This document shows, piece after piece, positions 16,325-24,058 of a stretch of 38,065 nucleotides of DNA. Numbering within the stretch: position 1 is the first letter of the stretch; each line of letters begins with the position of its first letter. Source of the stretch: Streptomyces niveiscabiei (GTDB taxonomy: Bacteria; Actinomycetota; Actinomycetes; Streptomycetales; Streptomycetaceae); assembly GCF_001419795.1 (NCBI RefSeq), contig NZ_LIRL01000189.1:1-38065 (forward strand), read 5' to 3'. The translations under genes were made by a program, and so were the position numbers. The notes beneath the pieces are model-generated. The model searched no databases, was not told the origin of the DNA, and worked only from the letters and a program-made list of their open reading frames with translations.

Positions 16325-17392
16325 ATGGATGTTTTTGTGTGCGGGGGGTGTGGGGGTGAACTCAGTTGTCCTGTGGAGGAAGTTGTGTTGCCGGCGCATG
16401 CGCGGCAGCGGGTGGGGCATGACTTGTTGCCTGTTCTGATGGGGCCGGGGACCTATGCCGTCGATTCGGAGCCGTTTGGGCCGCCGTGGCGGTTGTGGGA
16501 TGAGGTCGGGGCTGAAGGGGCCGCCGAACGGGGGGTGTTCGCGCCGGTGGCCGGTTTTTCGGATGGGGCGGTGGGTGCGGTCGTTCTTGCGCCGGGGGAT
16601 GCGCGGGGGATGGTGCTGATTCCTGAGCGGTGTGATGGTTACTGCCTGGGTCTGGATGGGCGGGATGGCCCGAATCTGGCCTGTGGGACGTGTGGTCGGG
16701 CGGTGGCGACGCGGATCGACGACTGCACGTTGTGGCAGGCGGTGCGGCTGGATCCGGCTGGGGTGCGATGTGTGCGGGGTGCTGGGCGGTCGGGGGCGGA
16801 CTGGGGTGCACTCGCGTCGGAGTATGAGTGTGTTCCCCTGGTCGAGCCCTCCCGGACGTGGAACGCGGGTGGGGATGTGTTCGACGAGTACTGGAGTCCC
16901 CGTTGGGAAGCCGCGATCGGTGCGGCGCTGGTCGATCTGCTGGTGGAGACCGGGGGAGAGCCCGTCGGGTTCAGCGGTGGCGGGCTTCTCGCGTATCTTT
17001 TCGGGCCGACCCTCGCCAAGCTTCTTCCGGCAGGTCCGCCGACGCGCACCGTGGGACTCGCCGGGCCGGGCATCGACTCCGGTGCCGACATCGTCGTAGT
17101 GCCCCTGCACCCGCGTACAGGCGAGGTGTGGCGGCCTCGCCGGGCAGCCGGGATCGTGCCGCTGGATGCGCGGATGTGGCTGTATCCGGCGCTCGGGATC
17201 GTGGCGCGGTTGTCCCTGCCGATGCCGGTGAGCGGTGGGATGCCGGAGGGGGTGCGGGGGGACTACCCGGTGTCGGAGCGGCTCAGCTATGTCTTCCGCC
17301 CTGACGAGGAGGTCTTCCGCCATCGCCTCGCCCGCCATCCCACCGTCCGGGAACCGTGGCTGCGGGCTATCTACGACCGGGGGTACTGCTGA
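16325..17392 (+). CDS. Hypothetical protein with an N-terminal zinc-ribbon and internal CxxC
   Basis: 355 residues, no family recognised with confidence. The N-terminus MDVFVCGGCGGEL has a C-x2-C knuckle (residues 6-9). A second C-x2-C occurs in LACGTCGRAVATR (about residue 120), so the two pairs could form one zinc site. No signal peptide or clear membrane segment is seen. Codon use is unlike its neighbours: the first 60 codons use many T-ending codons (GTT, TTT, TGT, CCT, AGT), and the coding strand is very G-rich. This suggests weak expression or more recent acquisition. The start may be ATG 16325 or GTG 16322, both behind GGTGGTGAG. Its stop is only 3 bases from the convergent stop at 17396. 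It looks like a conserved Streptomyces protein, but I cannot name a role. Confidence 0.75.
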   Translation: MDVFVCGGCGGELSCPVEEVVLPAHARQRVGHDLLPVLMGPGTYAVDSEPFGPPWRLWDEVGAEGAAERGVFAPVAGFSDGAVGAVVLAPGDARGMVLIPERCDGYCLGLDGRDGPNLACGTCGRAVATRIDDCTLWQAVRLDPAGVRCVRGAGRSGADWGALASEYECVPLVEPSRTWNAGGDVFDEYWSPRWEAAIGAALVDLLVETGGEPVGFSGGGLLAYLFGPTLAKLLPAGPPTRTVGLAGPGIDSGADIVVVPLHPRTGEVWRPRRAAGIVPLDARMWLYPALGIVARLSLPMPVSGGMPEGVRGDYPVSERLSYVFRPDEEVFRHRLARHPTVREPWLRAIYDRGYC

Positions 17393-17395
17393 GGC

Positions 17396-17764
17396 TCAGC
17401 CTGACGCCTCCTCGTCCCAGGCCTGGATCATCGTCTGGCGGACGATCTTGCCGTCCCGCAGGGAGACCGCGGACTCCGCGAGGACGCGGGTGCCGTCGGC
17501 GTACTGGCAGGACTCCGTGTAGGCGAGTTCGTCGCCCTGGATGACGCAGTGTTCGAGTTTGTGGGTCATGTCGCGGCTGTAGACGTCGTCGAGCATCGCG
17601 GCGATCTCGGTGCGGCCGTGCAGGACGAGGGGGTGGCTCGGCTGGGTGTTGCGGTCGATGACGTGGATCTCCGCGTCGTCGGCGTACAGCGACAGCAGCG
17701 TCTCGGAGGTGGTCGACTGCTCGATGCCCCGGCGCAGGGTGTCGGTGTCGAAGGTGGTGCCCAT
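17396..17764 (-). CDS. SnoaL-like (NTF2-fold) domain protein
   Basis: 122 residues making up a single SnoaL/NTF2-like cone-shaped domain. A helical start (TFDTDTLRRGIEQSTTSETLLSLYADDAEIHVID) leads to the beta-sheet (HVIQGDELAYTESCQYADGTRVLAESAVSLRDGKIVRQTMIQAWDEE), the usual order for this fold. Such proteins bind or isomerise small hydrophobic molecules, or serve as dimerisation modules; no catalytic residues can be assigned here. The start at ATG 17764 is supported by GGGAGGT about 5 bp upstream. It is monocistronic by position, convergent with the Zn-ribbon gene and divergent from the small secreted protein. Confidence 0.85.
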   Translation of the reverse strand: MGTTFDTDTLRRGIEQSTTSETLLSLYADDAEIHVIDRNTQPSHPLVLHGRTEIAAMLDDVYSRDMTHKLEHCVIQGDELAYTESCQYADGTRVLAESAVSLRDGKIVRQTMIQAWDEEASG

Positions 17765-17927
17765 GGTGACCTCCCGGGAGGGCCGCGGGCCGAGACGGGG
17801 ACGGGCCGTAGGGCCCCCACCCTTACGAGCGTCCTCCGGAGCCGCGCCGCAGGCAACCGCTCAGCCTGTCGAGTGAGCGCCGGTCACCACCCGTTACCGC
17901 GCGGGTGCCGGGCGCGTTGCTGAGGGC

Positions 17928-18236
17928 ATGATCTCGACTCGACGCATGCTCGCCGCCGCCGCTCTCGCCGCCGGTGTCGCCGGCCTCGCCGCCCCGATGG
18001 CGAACGCCGCGGACGCCGTTCCGACGGACGCCGGCAAGCTCAACCCGATCGCCCTGCTCGACGACCTCGCCGTCAGCGACATCCCCGCCGAACACCGGGA
18101 CAAGATGCCGAGCGTGTCCGGCCAGGTCAGCGAGGTGAAGAAGCTCGGCGGCATCCCGAACGAGCTGGGCCAGCTGCACCAGCTCACCGACCTCGCCGCC
18201 CCGGTGACGGGCCTGCTCCCGGCCATCGAGGGCTGA
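17928..18236 (+). CDS. Small secreted protein of unknown function
   Basis: 102 residues. A signal peptide (RRMLAAAALAAGVAGLAAPMANAAD, cleavage after about residue 28) is followed by a mature chain of about 74 residues rich in Leu, Gly and Pro, with no Cys and no recognised domain. The chain holds a LNPIALLDDLAVSDIPAEH segment and a helical GQLHQLTDLAAPVTGLL tail. It resembles small exported proteins widely found in Streptomyces, but I cannot give a function. GAGGG precedes the ATG. A strong terminator follows directly, so it is probably a single-gene unit. Confidence 0.8.
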   Translation: MISTRRMLAAAALAAGVAGLAAPMANAADAVPTDAGKLNPIALLDDLAVSDIPAEHRDKMPSVSGQVSEVKKLGGIPNELGQLHQLTDLAAPVTGLLPAIEG

Positions 18237-18249
18237 ACCGGCCACGGGA

Positions 18250-18285
18250 CGAGGGCCGACCGGGAAAACCTCCGGTCGGCCCTCG
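18250..18285. terminator. Intrinsic terminator after the small secreted protein gene
   Basis: A perfect 14-bp stem: CGAGGGCCGACCGG (18250-18263) pairs with CCGGTCGGCCCTCG (18272-18285) around an A-rich 8-base loop. There is no T-tract, as is frequent in Streptomyces. Confidence 0.88.
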
Positions 18286-18292
18286 CGCCATG

Positions 18293-18437
18293 TCCGGCCC
18301 AGGGAGTCCAGGCCGGCAAGTTCAGCCAGAGTGTCCCGCCCAGGTAGTTCAGCCCGGCAAGTTCAGCCAGGGAGTCCGGCCCAGGGGGGTCAGCCCGGCA
18401 ACTCCAGCCAGAGAGTCCGGCCCAGGGAGTTCAGTCC
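18293..18437. repeat. 41-bp tandem repeat, three full copies plus a partial one
   Basis: Units at 18315-18355, 18356-18396 and 18397-18437 are each exactly 41 bp and start GGCAAGTTCAGCC or GGCAACTCCAGCC. A partial fourth copy (the last 23 bp or so) precedes at about 18292-18314. Copies differ by a few substitutions and no indels. Since 41 is not a multiple of three, the array is not a coding repeat. It overlaps the last codons and stop (18431) of the decarboxylase gene and fills the space before the 18250-18285 terminator. Confidence 0.85.
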
Positions 18438-19597
18438 AGGAAGTGGAACCCCGGCCGCGGATGCATCAGGAACTCATGGTGGGAGATGTTCCACGCGTAC
18501 GCCCCGGCCATCGAGAACGCCACCCGGTCCCCGGCCCGCACCCCGCCCGCCGGCACACCCCGGGCCAGCAGATCCTTCGGCGTGCACAGCTGCCCGGCCA
18601 GCGTGACCAGTTCACCGGAAGCGGCGGCACGCGGCCACGGATGCGCCCACTCCTCGACCGGCAGCACCACGCACGGCTGGTCATGCCCCTTCGTGGCGGG
18701 CGTCCGCAGATGATGCGTCCCGCCACGGACGACCGCGAACTCCTCACCGTGGCTGCGCTTCACGTCGAGCACCTCGGTGACGTACCACCCGCAGTACGCG
18801 GTGAGCGCCCGCCCCGGCTCGATCCGCAACGTCAACTCCGGGTGGGCGTCGGCGATTTCCCCCAGCCCCTTGCCGTACGCCACCCAGTCGAACAGGCGTG
18901 AAGGATCGCCGTAGTCGACGGTCATCCCCCCGCCCACGTTGACCTCGGCCAGCGGAACCCCGAGCCCGGTGGCCCACTCCACGACGGCCCCGGCGACGGC
19001 GACCTGCGCCTCGGCGTCCAGCCCGCTCGCCAAGTGCGCGTGGACGCCGACGAGTTCGAGGTTCCCGTACGCTCCTGAGGCGAGCCCTCGTGCGACGGCC
19101 GCAGCCTGCGAGGGGTCCATGCCGAACGGGGTGGGCCGACCGCCCATCGCGAGCTGACTCCCTGTCAACGCCCCGTCGGGAACGGCCAAGTTGACGCGAG
19201 GCAGCACCGAAACCCGCCGCCCGCCCGCGAGCGAGGCCAGCATCGACAGCTCGTACTCGCTCTCGACGTGGAACCGCTCGACCCCGGCGTCCAGCGCGGC
19301 CCGCACCTCGTCCGGCGTCTTCCCGGGCCCGCCGAAGGCCAGGGGGCGACCGGGCACCGCCCATGCCACGTGGGCGAGTTCACCCCCGGAGGACACCTCG
19401 TACCCGTCGACGTACGCCCCCAGCGCGGCGAGGATCTCCGCCTCGGGATTGGCCTTGGCGGCGTAGTACACCTCGACCCGGGAGGGCAAAGCGGCCCGGA
19501 CTGCGGCGGCATGCTCGCACAACGCGGCCAAGTCGTACACGTAGGAGGGGAGTTCACCGGCGGGAAGGCTCAGCGTGTACTCGTGCACCCGGTTCAC
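18431..19597 (-). CDS. PLP-dependent type III (fold III) decarboxylase of a vibrioferrin-like siderophore operon (PvsE/SbnH-like)
   Basis: 388 residues of the alanine-racemase/diaminopimelate-decarboxylase fold. PLP Lys48 lies in YYAAKANPE. VGVHAHLASG, NVGGGMTVDYG (phosphate-binding glycines) and EPGRALTAYCGWY follow. The C-terminal barrel has GQLCTPKDLLARG (active-site Cys from the partner subunit) and AGAYAWNISHHEFLMHPRP. In siderophore loci this enzyme removes the carboxylate of an amino-acid-citrate conjugate: PvsE acts in vibrioferrin synthesis and SbnH on the citryl-diaminopropionate intermediate of staphyloferrin B. The GTG start at 19597 overlaps the upstream synthetase stop (GTGA), so translation is coupled. 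It is the last gene of the operon, and the 41-bp repeat array begins inside its final codons. Context makes a lysine-biosynthesis role unlikely. Confidence 0.9.
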   Translation of the reverse strand: MNRVHEYTLSLPAGELPSYVYDLAALCEHAAAVRAALPSRVEVYYAAKANPEAEILAALGAYVDGYEVSSGGELAHVAWAVPGRPLAFGGPGKTPDEVRAALDAGVERFHVESEYELSMLASLAGGRRVSVLPRVNLAVPDGALTGSQLAMGGRPTPFGMDPSQAAAVARGLASGAYGNLELVGVHAHLASGLDAEAQVAVAGAVVEWATGLGVPLAEVNVGGGMTVDYGDPSRLFDWVAYGKGLGEIADAHPELTLRIEPGRALTAYCGWYVTEVLDVKRSHGEEFAVVRGGTHHLRTPATKGHDQPCVVLPVEEWAHPWPRAAASGELVTLAGQLCTPKDLLARGVPAGGVRAGDRVAFSMAGAYAWNISHHEFLMHPRPGFHFLD

Positions 19598-21291
19598 CGG
19601 CCCACACTCCCCGCGAGGATCGACTCCGCCAGCGGCGAGGCCAGCCGTACGTACCCCGCCTCCCGGTCCGCCTTGCGCTCCCACCGTGTGAGGAGGTTCG
19701 CCTTCGCGGGCAACGGCACCCCGGCGAGGAGCGCGGCGAGCCTCGGCGGGCAGCCGTGCCGCGCTGCGTACCCCTCGATCGCGCCCCGCACCCGAGCCCA
19801 CAACTCGCCCTCCAGGGACGGGTGCAGATCGGCGAGGGCGGCGAGCAGCTCGGCGACGTGGTTGACGAACAGGCAGTACACGACCCGGTCCCAGCCGCGC
19901 AGCGCGTCGTACGTCATGGGCCCCGCGACGTCGGCGGGGAGCGCGGCGAGGGTGCCGGAGTGGTGCTCGGGCAGCAGCTTCGTGCCCTCCAGGTCACGGA
20001 AGAGGACCTGCGCGGGCATCCCGGAGGCGTCGACGCAGACGAGGACGTTCTGGAGGTGGGGCTCCAGGACGAGCCCGTGGTCGAAGTACGCGGCGAGGAC
20101 CGGCGGCAGCAGCAGGTCCAGGTACGCCGACCACCAGGCGAGAGCTGTCGCGGGTGCGCTGTCGGGCAGGAGCCGGGAGATCTGCGCGCCGCTCGTGGGG
20201 AACTCGTCGGCGACGGCCGCCGCGAGGAGCGCGGTGGCCCCGGGAGCCAGCCGCCGGGGCAGCCCCTCACGGACGATCACCCCGAACCCCTCCAGGAGAT
20301 CCCGGTCGGGCGTACCGTCGGGACCGGGCAACGCCAGGGAACGGTAGGCGGGTTCACGCAGCACGGCCGCTCCGGGGAACCGCTCCGCGAGGTCGGCGAG
20401 CGCGGGCGCCAGCGCCCGGGTCAGCGCGACAGCACCGGTCAGCTCGTAACTGCTGTTCTTGCGCAGGCAGTTGGTGATCCGCACGTTCAGGCTGAACTTG
20501 AGGAACGTCTCCCCGTCGTACAGGGTCCGTACGGACGCCGTCGCGGCGAACTCCCGGCCCCCGGTACCCAGGTCGACCACGTCACCGCGCTCCGACGCGG
20601 CCAGCAGCAGGGGGTGTTCGCGCAGATACGCGTACTGCCAAGGGTGCACCGGCAGCAGCCGGTACCCCTCGGGCGCCTCCCGCAGCCTGTCCAGCGCCTC
20701 ACCGGCCCACGCCTCCGCGCTCTCCCCGGCGATGAACTCCGGCCGCACAGCCAGGTATCGGAGCGGGAACACGGCACCGGCCTCCGGCGCGAACGCGGCC
20801 CAGTCGCGGGCGTCCCCGGTGCGCGCCTTGGGCGTCGGATGGAACCGGTGCCCGAAGAGCAGCGCCTGCTCGGAGGCGAGGTAGGGATCGTCAACACCCG
20901 TGCCGCGTACGCCGGTCAGGGCCGACTCGATCGCGTCGTGACTGGACACGACCTGCGCGAGGAACTCCTCGTTGCGCACGCCGGTCCTGAGCGACAGCTC
21001 GTCGTGGGCGAGTCGGGCGAGCCGGCGCCAGTCGATCTCCGCCCACCCGTCGCCCTGCCGCTCGGCGACGGGCCCGGCGAACCGGTGGGCGCCGAGCAGA
21101 GAGGTCCGGCGCAGGGCGACGCGCAGGAGAACGCCCCGGCGGGGCAGGCGCAGCAGCAGGTGGCCGTCGTCGACGACGCTCTGGTGCTCGGGCCCGGACA
21201 CCTCGCGCAGCAGGCAGTTGAGGAGGGTGTGGGCCACGGCCCGGTCGGCCGTGGGGAGTTCGACGGGGGCGGAGGCTGTGAGGGAGTGCAT
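19594..21291 (-). CDS. IucA/IucC-family NIS siderophore synthetase, AcsD/PvsD-like
   Basis: 565 residues. NIS synthetases adenylate a carboxylate of citrate or a similar acid and join it to an amine or alcohol. Family motifs: FGHRFHPTPKARTG (about residue 150), LLPVHPWQYAYL, the Thr/Ser-Arg substrate region SVRTLY, KFSLNVRITNCLRKNSS, LEPHLQNVLV (catalytic His region), FRDLEGTKL and the terminal ERKADREAGYV. These match the canonical IucA/AcsD pattern more closely than the other synthetase in this operon. By gene order it corresponds to PvsD, which would join citrate and L-serine (inferred), giving the substrate for the decarboxylase encoded next. It overlaps the MFS gene by one base (TGATG at 21291) and the decarboxylase by GTGA, so all are co-translated. 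No serine or diaminopropionate supply gene is present, consistent with serine as substrate. Confidence 0.92.
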   Translation of the reverse strand: MHSLTASAPVELPTADRAVAHTLLNCLLREVSGPEHQSVVDDGHLLLRLPRRGVLLRVALRRTSLLGAHRFAGPVAERQGDGWAEIDWRRLARLAHDELSLRTGVRNEEFLAQVVSSHDAIESALTGVRGTGVDDPYLASEQALLFGHRFHPTPKARTGDARDWAAFAPEAGAVFPLRYLAVRPEFIAGESAEAWAGEALDRLREAPEGYRLLPVHPWQYAYLREHPLLLAASERGDVVDLGTGGREFAATASVRTLYDGETFLKFSLNVRITNCLRKNSSYELTGAVALTRALAPALADLAERFPGAAVLREPAYRSLALPGPDGTPDRDLLEGFGVIVREGLPRRLAPGATALLAAAVADEFPTSGAQISRLLPDSAPATALAWWSAYLDLLLPPVLAAYFDHGLVLEPHLQNVLVCVDASGMPAQVLFRDLEGTKLLPEHHSGTLAALPADVAGPMTYDALRGWDRVVYCLFVNHVAELLAALADLHPSLEGELWARVRGAIEGYAARHGCPPRLAALLAGVPLPAKANLLTRWERKADREAGYVRLASPLAESILAGSVGR

Positions 21292-22463
21292 CAACGGCTC
21301 CAGCGAGAGCGAGTACGTGGTGCGAGGACGAGGGTCGCGAGCGCGGCGGTGGCCGCGGCGGCGCCACCGGTGAGGACGGGGGCCGCCGGACCGTAGCGGG
21401 CGCTGCCCGCGGCGGCGGCGACACCGGCGGCGACCGCGCCGGCCTTGGAGAAGAACTCCAGCGACCCGAACATCCCGCCGGGCGCCCGGCCGCGCGCGCA
21501 GTCGGCGGCCAGGACGGAGAGACAGACGAGCCCGAGGGTGAGCCCCGCGCCGAGCACGAGCCGCGCCAGGACCAGCGAGGCCAGCGACCCCGCGACCCCG
21601 TGCCCGGCCAGCCCCAGCGCGATCAGCACGAACCCCAGCGCCAGCCCGCCCAGCGGCCGGTCGCGGAACGCCGAGTGCACCGGCAACGCCGCGACCAGAT
21701 AACAGAGATGGGGCAGCGCGAACAGCACACCGGACAGCGCCGACGACGTCCCGGGCACCCGCTCGTCGACCAGGGAGATCAGATAGGGGAAGGAGATGAC
21801 GGTGGAGAACACGAACGCGCACTCCAGCGTGTAGAGCACCCGCAGGGACACGACCGGTGTGTGCTCGACGGCCGACTCGGCCTGGCGCACGGCCTGTTGA
21901 CCCCGCTCCGGCTCCGGCAGCAGCGCCAGCAGCACGGCCGCCGTCAGCGGCAGCACGGCCAGCAGCGCGTACTGCCGGTGCGGCGACAGCCACCCCGACA
22001 GCGAGCCGACCACGATCGGCGCCGCGACCAGCGCCGCCCGCGCGCTGCCCTGCATCAGCGTGAGCGCCCGCGACAGCGCCGGACCCTCCAGGGCCGCGCC
22101 CAGATAGCCGTTGGACGCGGCGAACGTCCCGCCCAGGATGCCCTGGAGGACGAGCGCCAGCGTGAACGTGAGCAGCGAGTCCGCCCACCCGGCGAGCAGG
22201 AACGACAGCGTCAGCCCCAACTGGGCGCGCAACAGCAGCCGTTTACGCCCGAACCGGTCGGCGAGCCGCCCCCACAAGGGCGCCCCCAACGCACCGAACA
22301 CCGTCGGCACGACATACAGCACCCCGGCCCAGCGCGCCTGCTCGTCCCCCAACTCCGGGAGGATCTCGGTGAGATACGGCGGCAGCCCCAGCGCGGCGAA
22401 CGACGCGACGAAGTAGCACCCCGCCACCGCGTACACCTGGGGCCGCCCGAAGCCGGCGCTCAT
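21291..22463 (-). CDS. MFS transporter, probable siderophore exporter (PvsC-like)
   Basis: 390 residues with about 12 predicted membrane helices. The loop between helices 2 and 3 has the MFS signature GRLADRFGRKRLL, and helix 4-5 contains QGILGGTFAASNGYLGA. A soluble central loop (PEPERGQQAVRQAESAVEH) divides the two six-helix halves, and the C-terminus is short and basic. It lies between the two NIS synthetase genes, the position of pvsC, so export of the finished siderophore is the likely role. ATG 22463 overlaps the previous stop (ATGA), and its own stop overlaps the next start. Confidence 0.92.
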   Translation of the reverse strand: MSAGFGRPQVYAVAGCYFVASFAALGLPPYLTEILPELGDEQARWAGVLYVVPTVFGALGAPLWGRLADRFGRKRLLLRAQLGLTLSFLLAGWADSLLTFTLALVLQGILGGTFAASNGYLGAALEGPALSRALTLMQGSARAALVAAPIVVGSLSGWLSPHRQYALLAVLPLTAAVLLALLPEPERGQQAVRQAESAVEHTPVVSLRVLYTLECAFVFSTVISFPYLISLVDERVPGTSSALSGVLFALPHLCYLVAALPVHSAFRDRPLGGLALGFVLIALGLAGHGVAGSLASLVLARLVLGAGLTLGLVCLSVLAADCARGRAPGGMFGSLEFFSKAGAVAAGVAAAAGSARYGPAAPVLTGGAAAATAALATLVLAPRTRSRWSR

Positions 22464-24058
22464 GAGCCGTTCCCCAGCAGGTAGTTGGGCCCGTCGGTGT
22501 AGTGCTTGTTCACGTCGGCCGCCCCGGACCGCTCCTTGGACAGCAGCGTCCCGGCGGACACCATCGCCTTCACCGGCAGCCGGCTGGCCTCCAGAACCCG
22601 CTTGCGCAGCACGGCCCCCGCGTCCCCGCCCAGCCGCTCGACGGCCTCGGTGAGCCGCTCGCGGACCAGGTCCAGCAGATCGGGGTCGTCGAGGCCGAAC
22701 GCGTAGGCGCCGGCGCAGAGATGGACGGTGATGGTCGTGAAGACGTCGGCGATCGGGCCGTCGTCCGTGGTGAACGTGCGGGGGTCGTCGAAGGCCGGGA
22801 CCGCACCGAGCCGCTCGGTGTTGACGCGCGGCCCGTCGTTGTCCTTGAACAGCAGCCTCAGCCGCCCCGGTTCGAGCACCACCGACACGTTCTGCTGGTG
22901 CGACTCCAGGGCGACGCCGTACCCGAAGAGGGTGGTGTGCCAGTCGAACAGCAGCGTCAACAGGGCGTCGAAGAAGGCGAGTCGGTCACCCGCGAAGTAC
23001 CGCTCCGCGAGATGGTCCACCACCAGCCGCCCATCCGGCGCCTCCGCCAGCAGCGCGGCGAGCGGTACGGCCGTCCCGCTCGGCTGGCGCCGGCACAGCA
23101 CCGCCAGCAGTTCGTGACCGGCGTGCGCGTACGTCGTCTCGTCGGCGTGCAGCACGCTGTCCCGGAACCGGGGTTCACGCTCCAGCACCGCCTCCACGAG
23201 CCGCTGTCCCGCAGCGCCGTCCACCAGGGTGCCCGGCTTGATCGAGCGCTTGTTGCGCAGGCCCAACGTCGAGGTGGCCAGGGGGAGTTTGAGGTGCAGG
23301 GAGGGATCGTCGAGGACGGCGACGGTGCGCATGGAGAGGGTGGGGACGACGTCCAGGTACGGGACGTCGGAGAGAACGGCGCCGGTTTCCGGCGGGATCG
23401 CGTCCACGGTCAACGGGTGGACGGGGAAAGGGAGGTGAGTGTCCGTCAGTTCCGGCAGGCCCAGCGCTTCGAGGGTCGGCCAGACCTCGGGGAGCGTGCC
23501 GCTGAGGGTGACCGCCTCGCGGGGGACCGTGACCCACCTCAGGGTGAAACGGGGGTGGAACTCGGGGGCGTACAGCCGGAGTTGCTCGGGGGAGAGGCCC
23601 GCGCGTCCCCGTGCCGTCGGGTACACCGGGTGGTCGAGGCGGGCGGCGAGCGTGTCGAGGGCGAGCGTGGGCCAGTCGGCGGGATCGGCGCCGTAGCGCT
23701 CGGCGAGCGAGGCGAGGACCGGGGCCCGCGTCTCCTCGTGCAGCCGGACCGTCTCCGCCGTCTGCCGGTATTCGTCCGCGAACGCGTCGAACCCGGGCCG
23801 GTCCTCGGGGTCGGCGAGGTCGCGCAGGGCGGCCAGGACGGTGTCGTAGGAGGTCAGCCGGGCGCCGTCCCGGACGAGGAGGGGGAGGCGGGCGCGGTGG
23901 TCGCTCTGGAAGCCGTCGGTCTCGACGGGGAGCAGCAGATCGGCGCGGCGGAGCCAGAGGCCGTCGGGGTGCTCCTCCAGGGTGCCGAGGGTCCGCAGCC
24001 CTACGACGTCCTCGCGGAGGAACGCGGACAGGACCCGCAGCAACAACTCCCCGTTCAC
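22460..24058 (-). CDS. IucA/IucC-family NIS siderophore synthetase, PvsB-like
   Basis: 532 residues. It shares the IucA/IucC fold but is a divergent member. Recognisable parts are HLPFPVHPLTVDAIPPETG (HPLT instead of HPWQ, about residue 220), VPTLSMRTVAV (substrate-binding Ser-x-Arg-Thr), LKLPLATSTLGLRNKRSIKPGT, GVALESHQQNVSVVLEPG (catalytic His, Gln and Asn) and LFKDNDGPRVN. The C-terminus ends HYTDGPNYLLGN. By order it corresponds to PvsB, the enzyme expected to attach the 2-oxoglutarate-derived end of vibrioferrin; that acid assignment is inferred from the vibrioferrin model. The GTG start at 24058 overlaps the ATP-grasp stop (GTGA). Two different NIS enzymes plus one ATP-grasp enzyme distinguish this operon from the three-NIS staphyloferrin B layout. 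Confidence 0.9.
   Translation of the reverse strand: MNGELLLRVLSAFLREDVVGLRTLGTLEEHPDGLWLRRADLLLPVETDGFQSDHRARLPLLVRDGARLTSYDTVLAALRDLADPEDRPGFDAFADEYRQTAETVRLHEETRAPVLASLAERYGADPADWPTLALDTLAARLDHPVYPTARGRAGLSPEQLRLYAPEFHPRFTLRWVTVPREAVTLSGTLPEVWPTLEALGLPELTDTHLPFPVHPLTVDAIPPETGAVLSDVPYLDVVPTLSMRTVAVLDDPSLHLKLPLATSTLGLRNKRSIKPGTLVDGAAGQRLVEAVLEREPRFRDSVLHADETTYAHAGHELLAVLCRRQPSGTAVPLAALLAEAPDGRLVVDHLAERYFAGDRLAFFDALLTLLFDWHTTLFGYGVALESHQQNVSVVLEPGRLRLLFKDNDGPRVNTERLGAVPAFDDPRTFTTDDGPIADVFTTITVHLCAGAYAFGLDDPDLLDLVRERLTEAVERLGGDAGAVLRKRVLEASRLPVKAMVSAGTLLSKERSGAADVNKHYTDGPNYLLGNGS

Noticed and set aside
18293..18437. CRISPR array
   Set aside because: The 41-bp units are contiguous with no unique spacers and no cas genes exist in the window.
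18431..19597. Diaminopimelate decarboxylase for lysine synthesis (lysA)
   Set aside because: The fold is shared, but the gene is translationally coupled inside a siderophore operon with no lysine or threonine gene nearby.
19594..22188. Reading the NIS synthetase as an 864-residue protein
   Set aside because: The extra N-terminal part is an out-of-frame translation of the MFS gene; ATG 21291 overlaps the MFS stop in the usual TGATG way.
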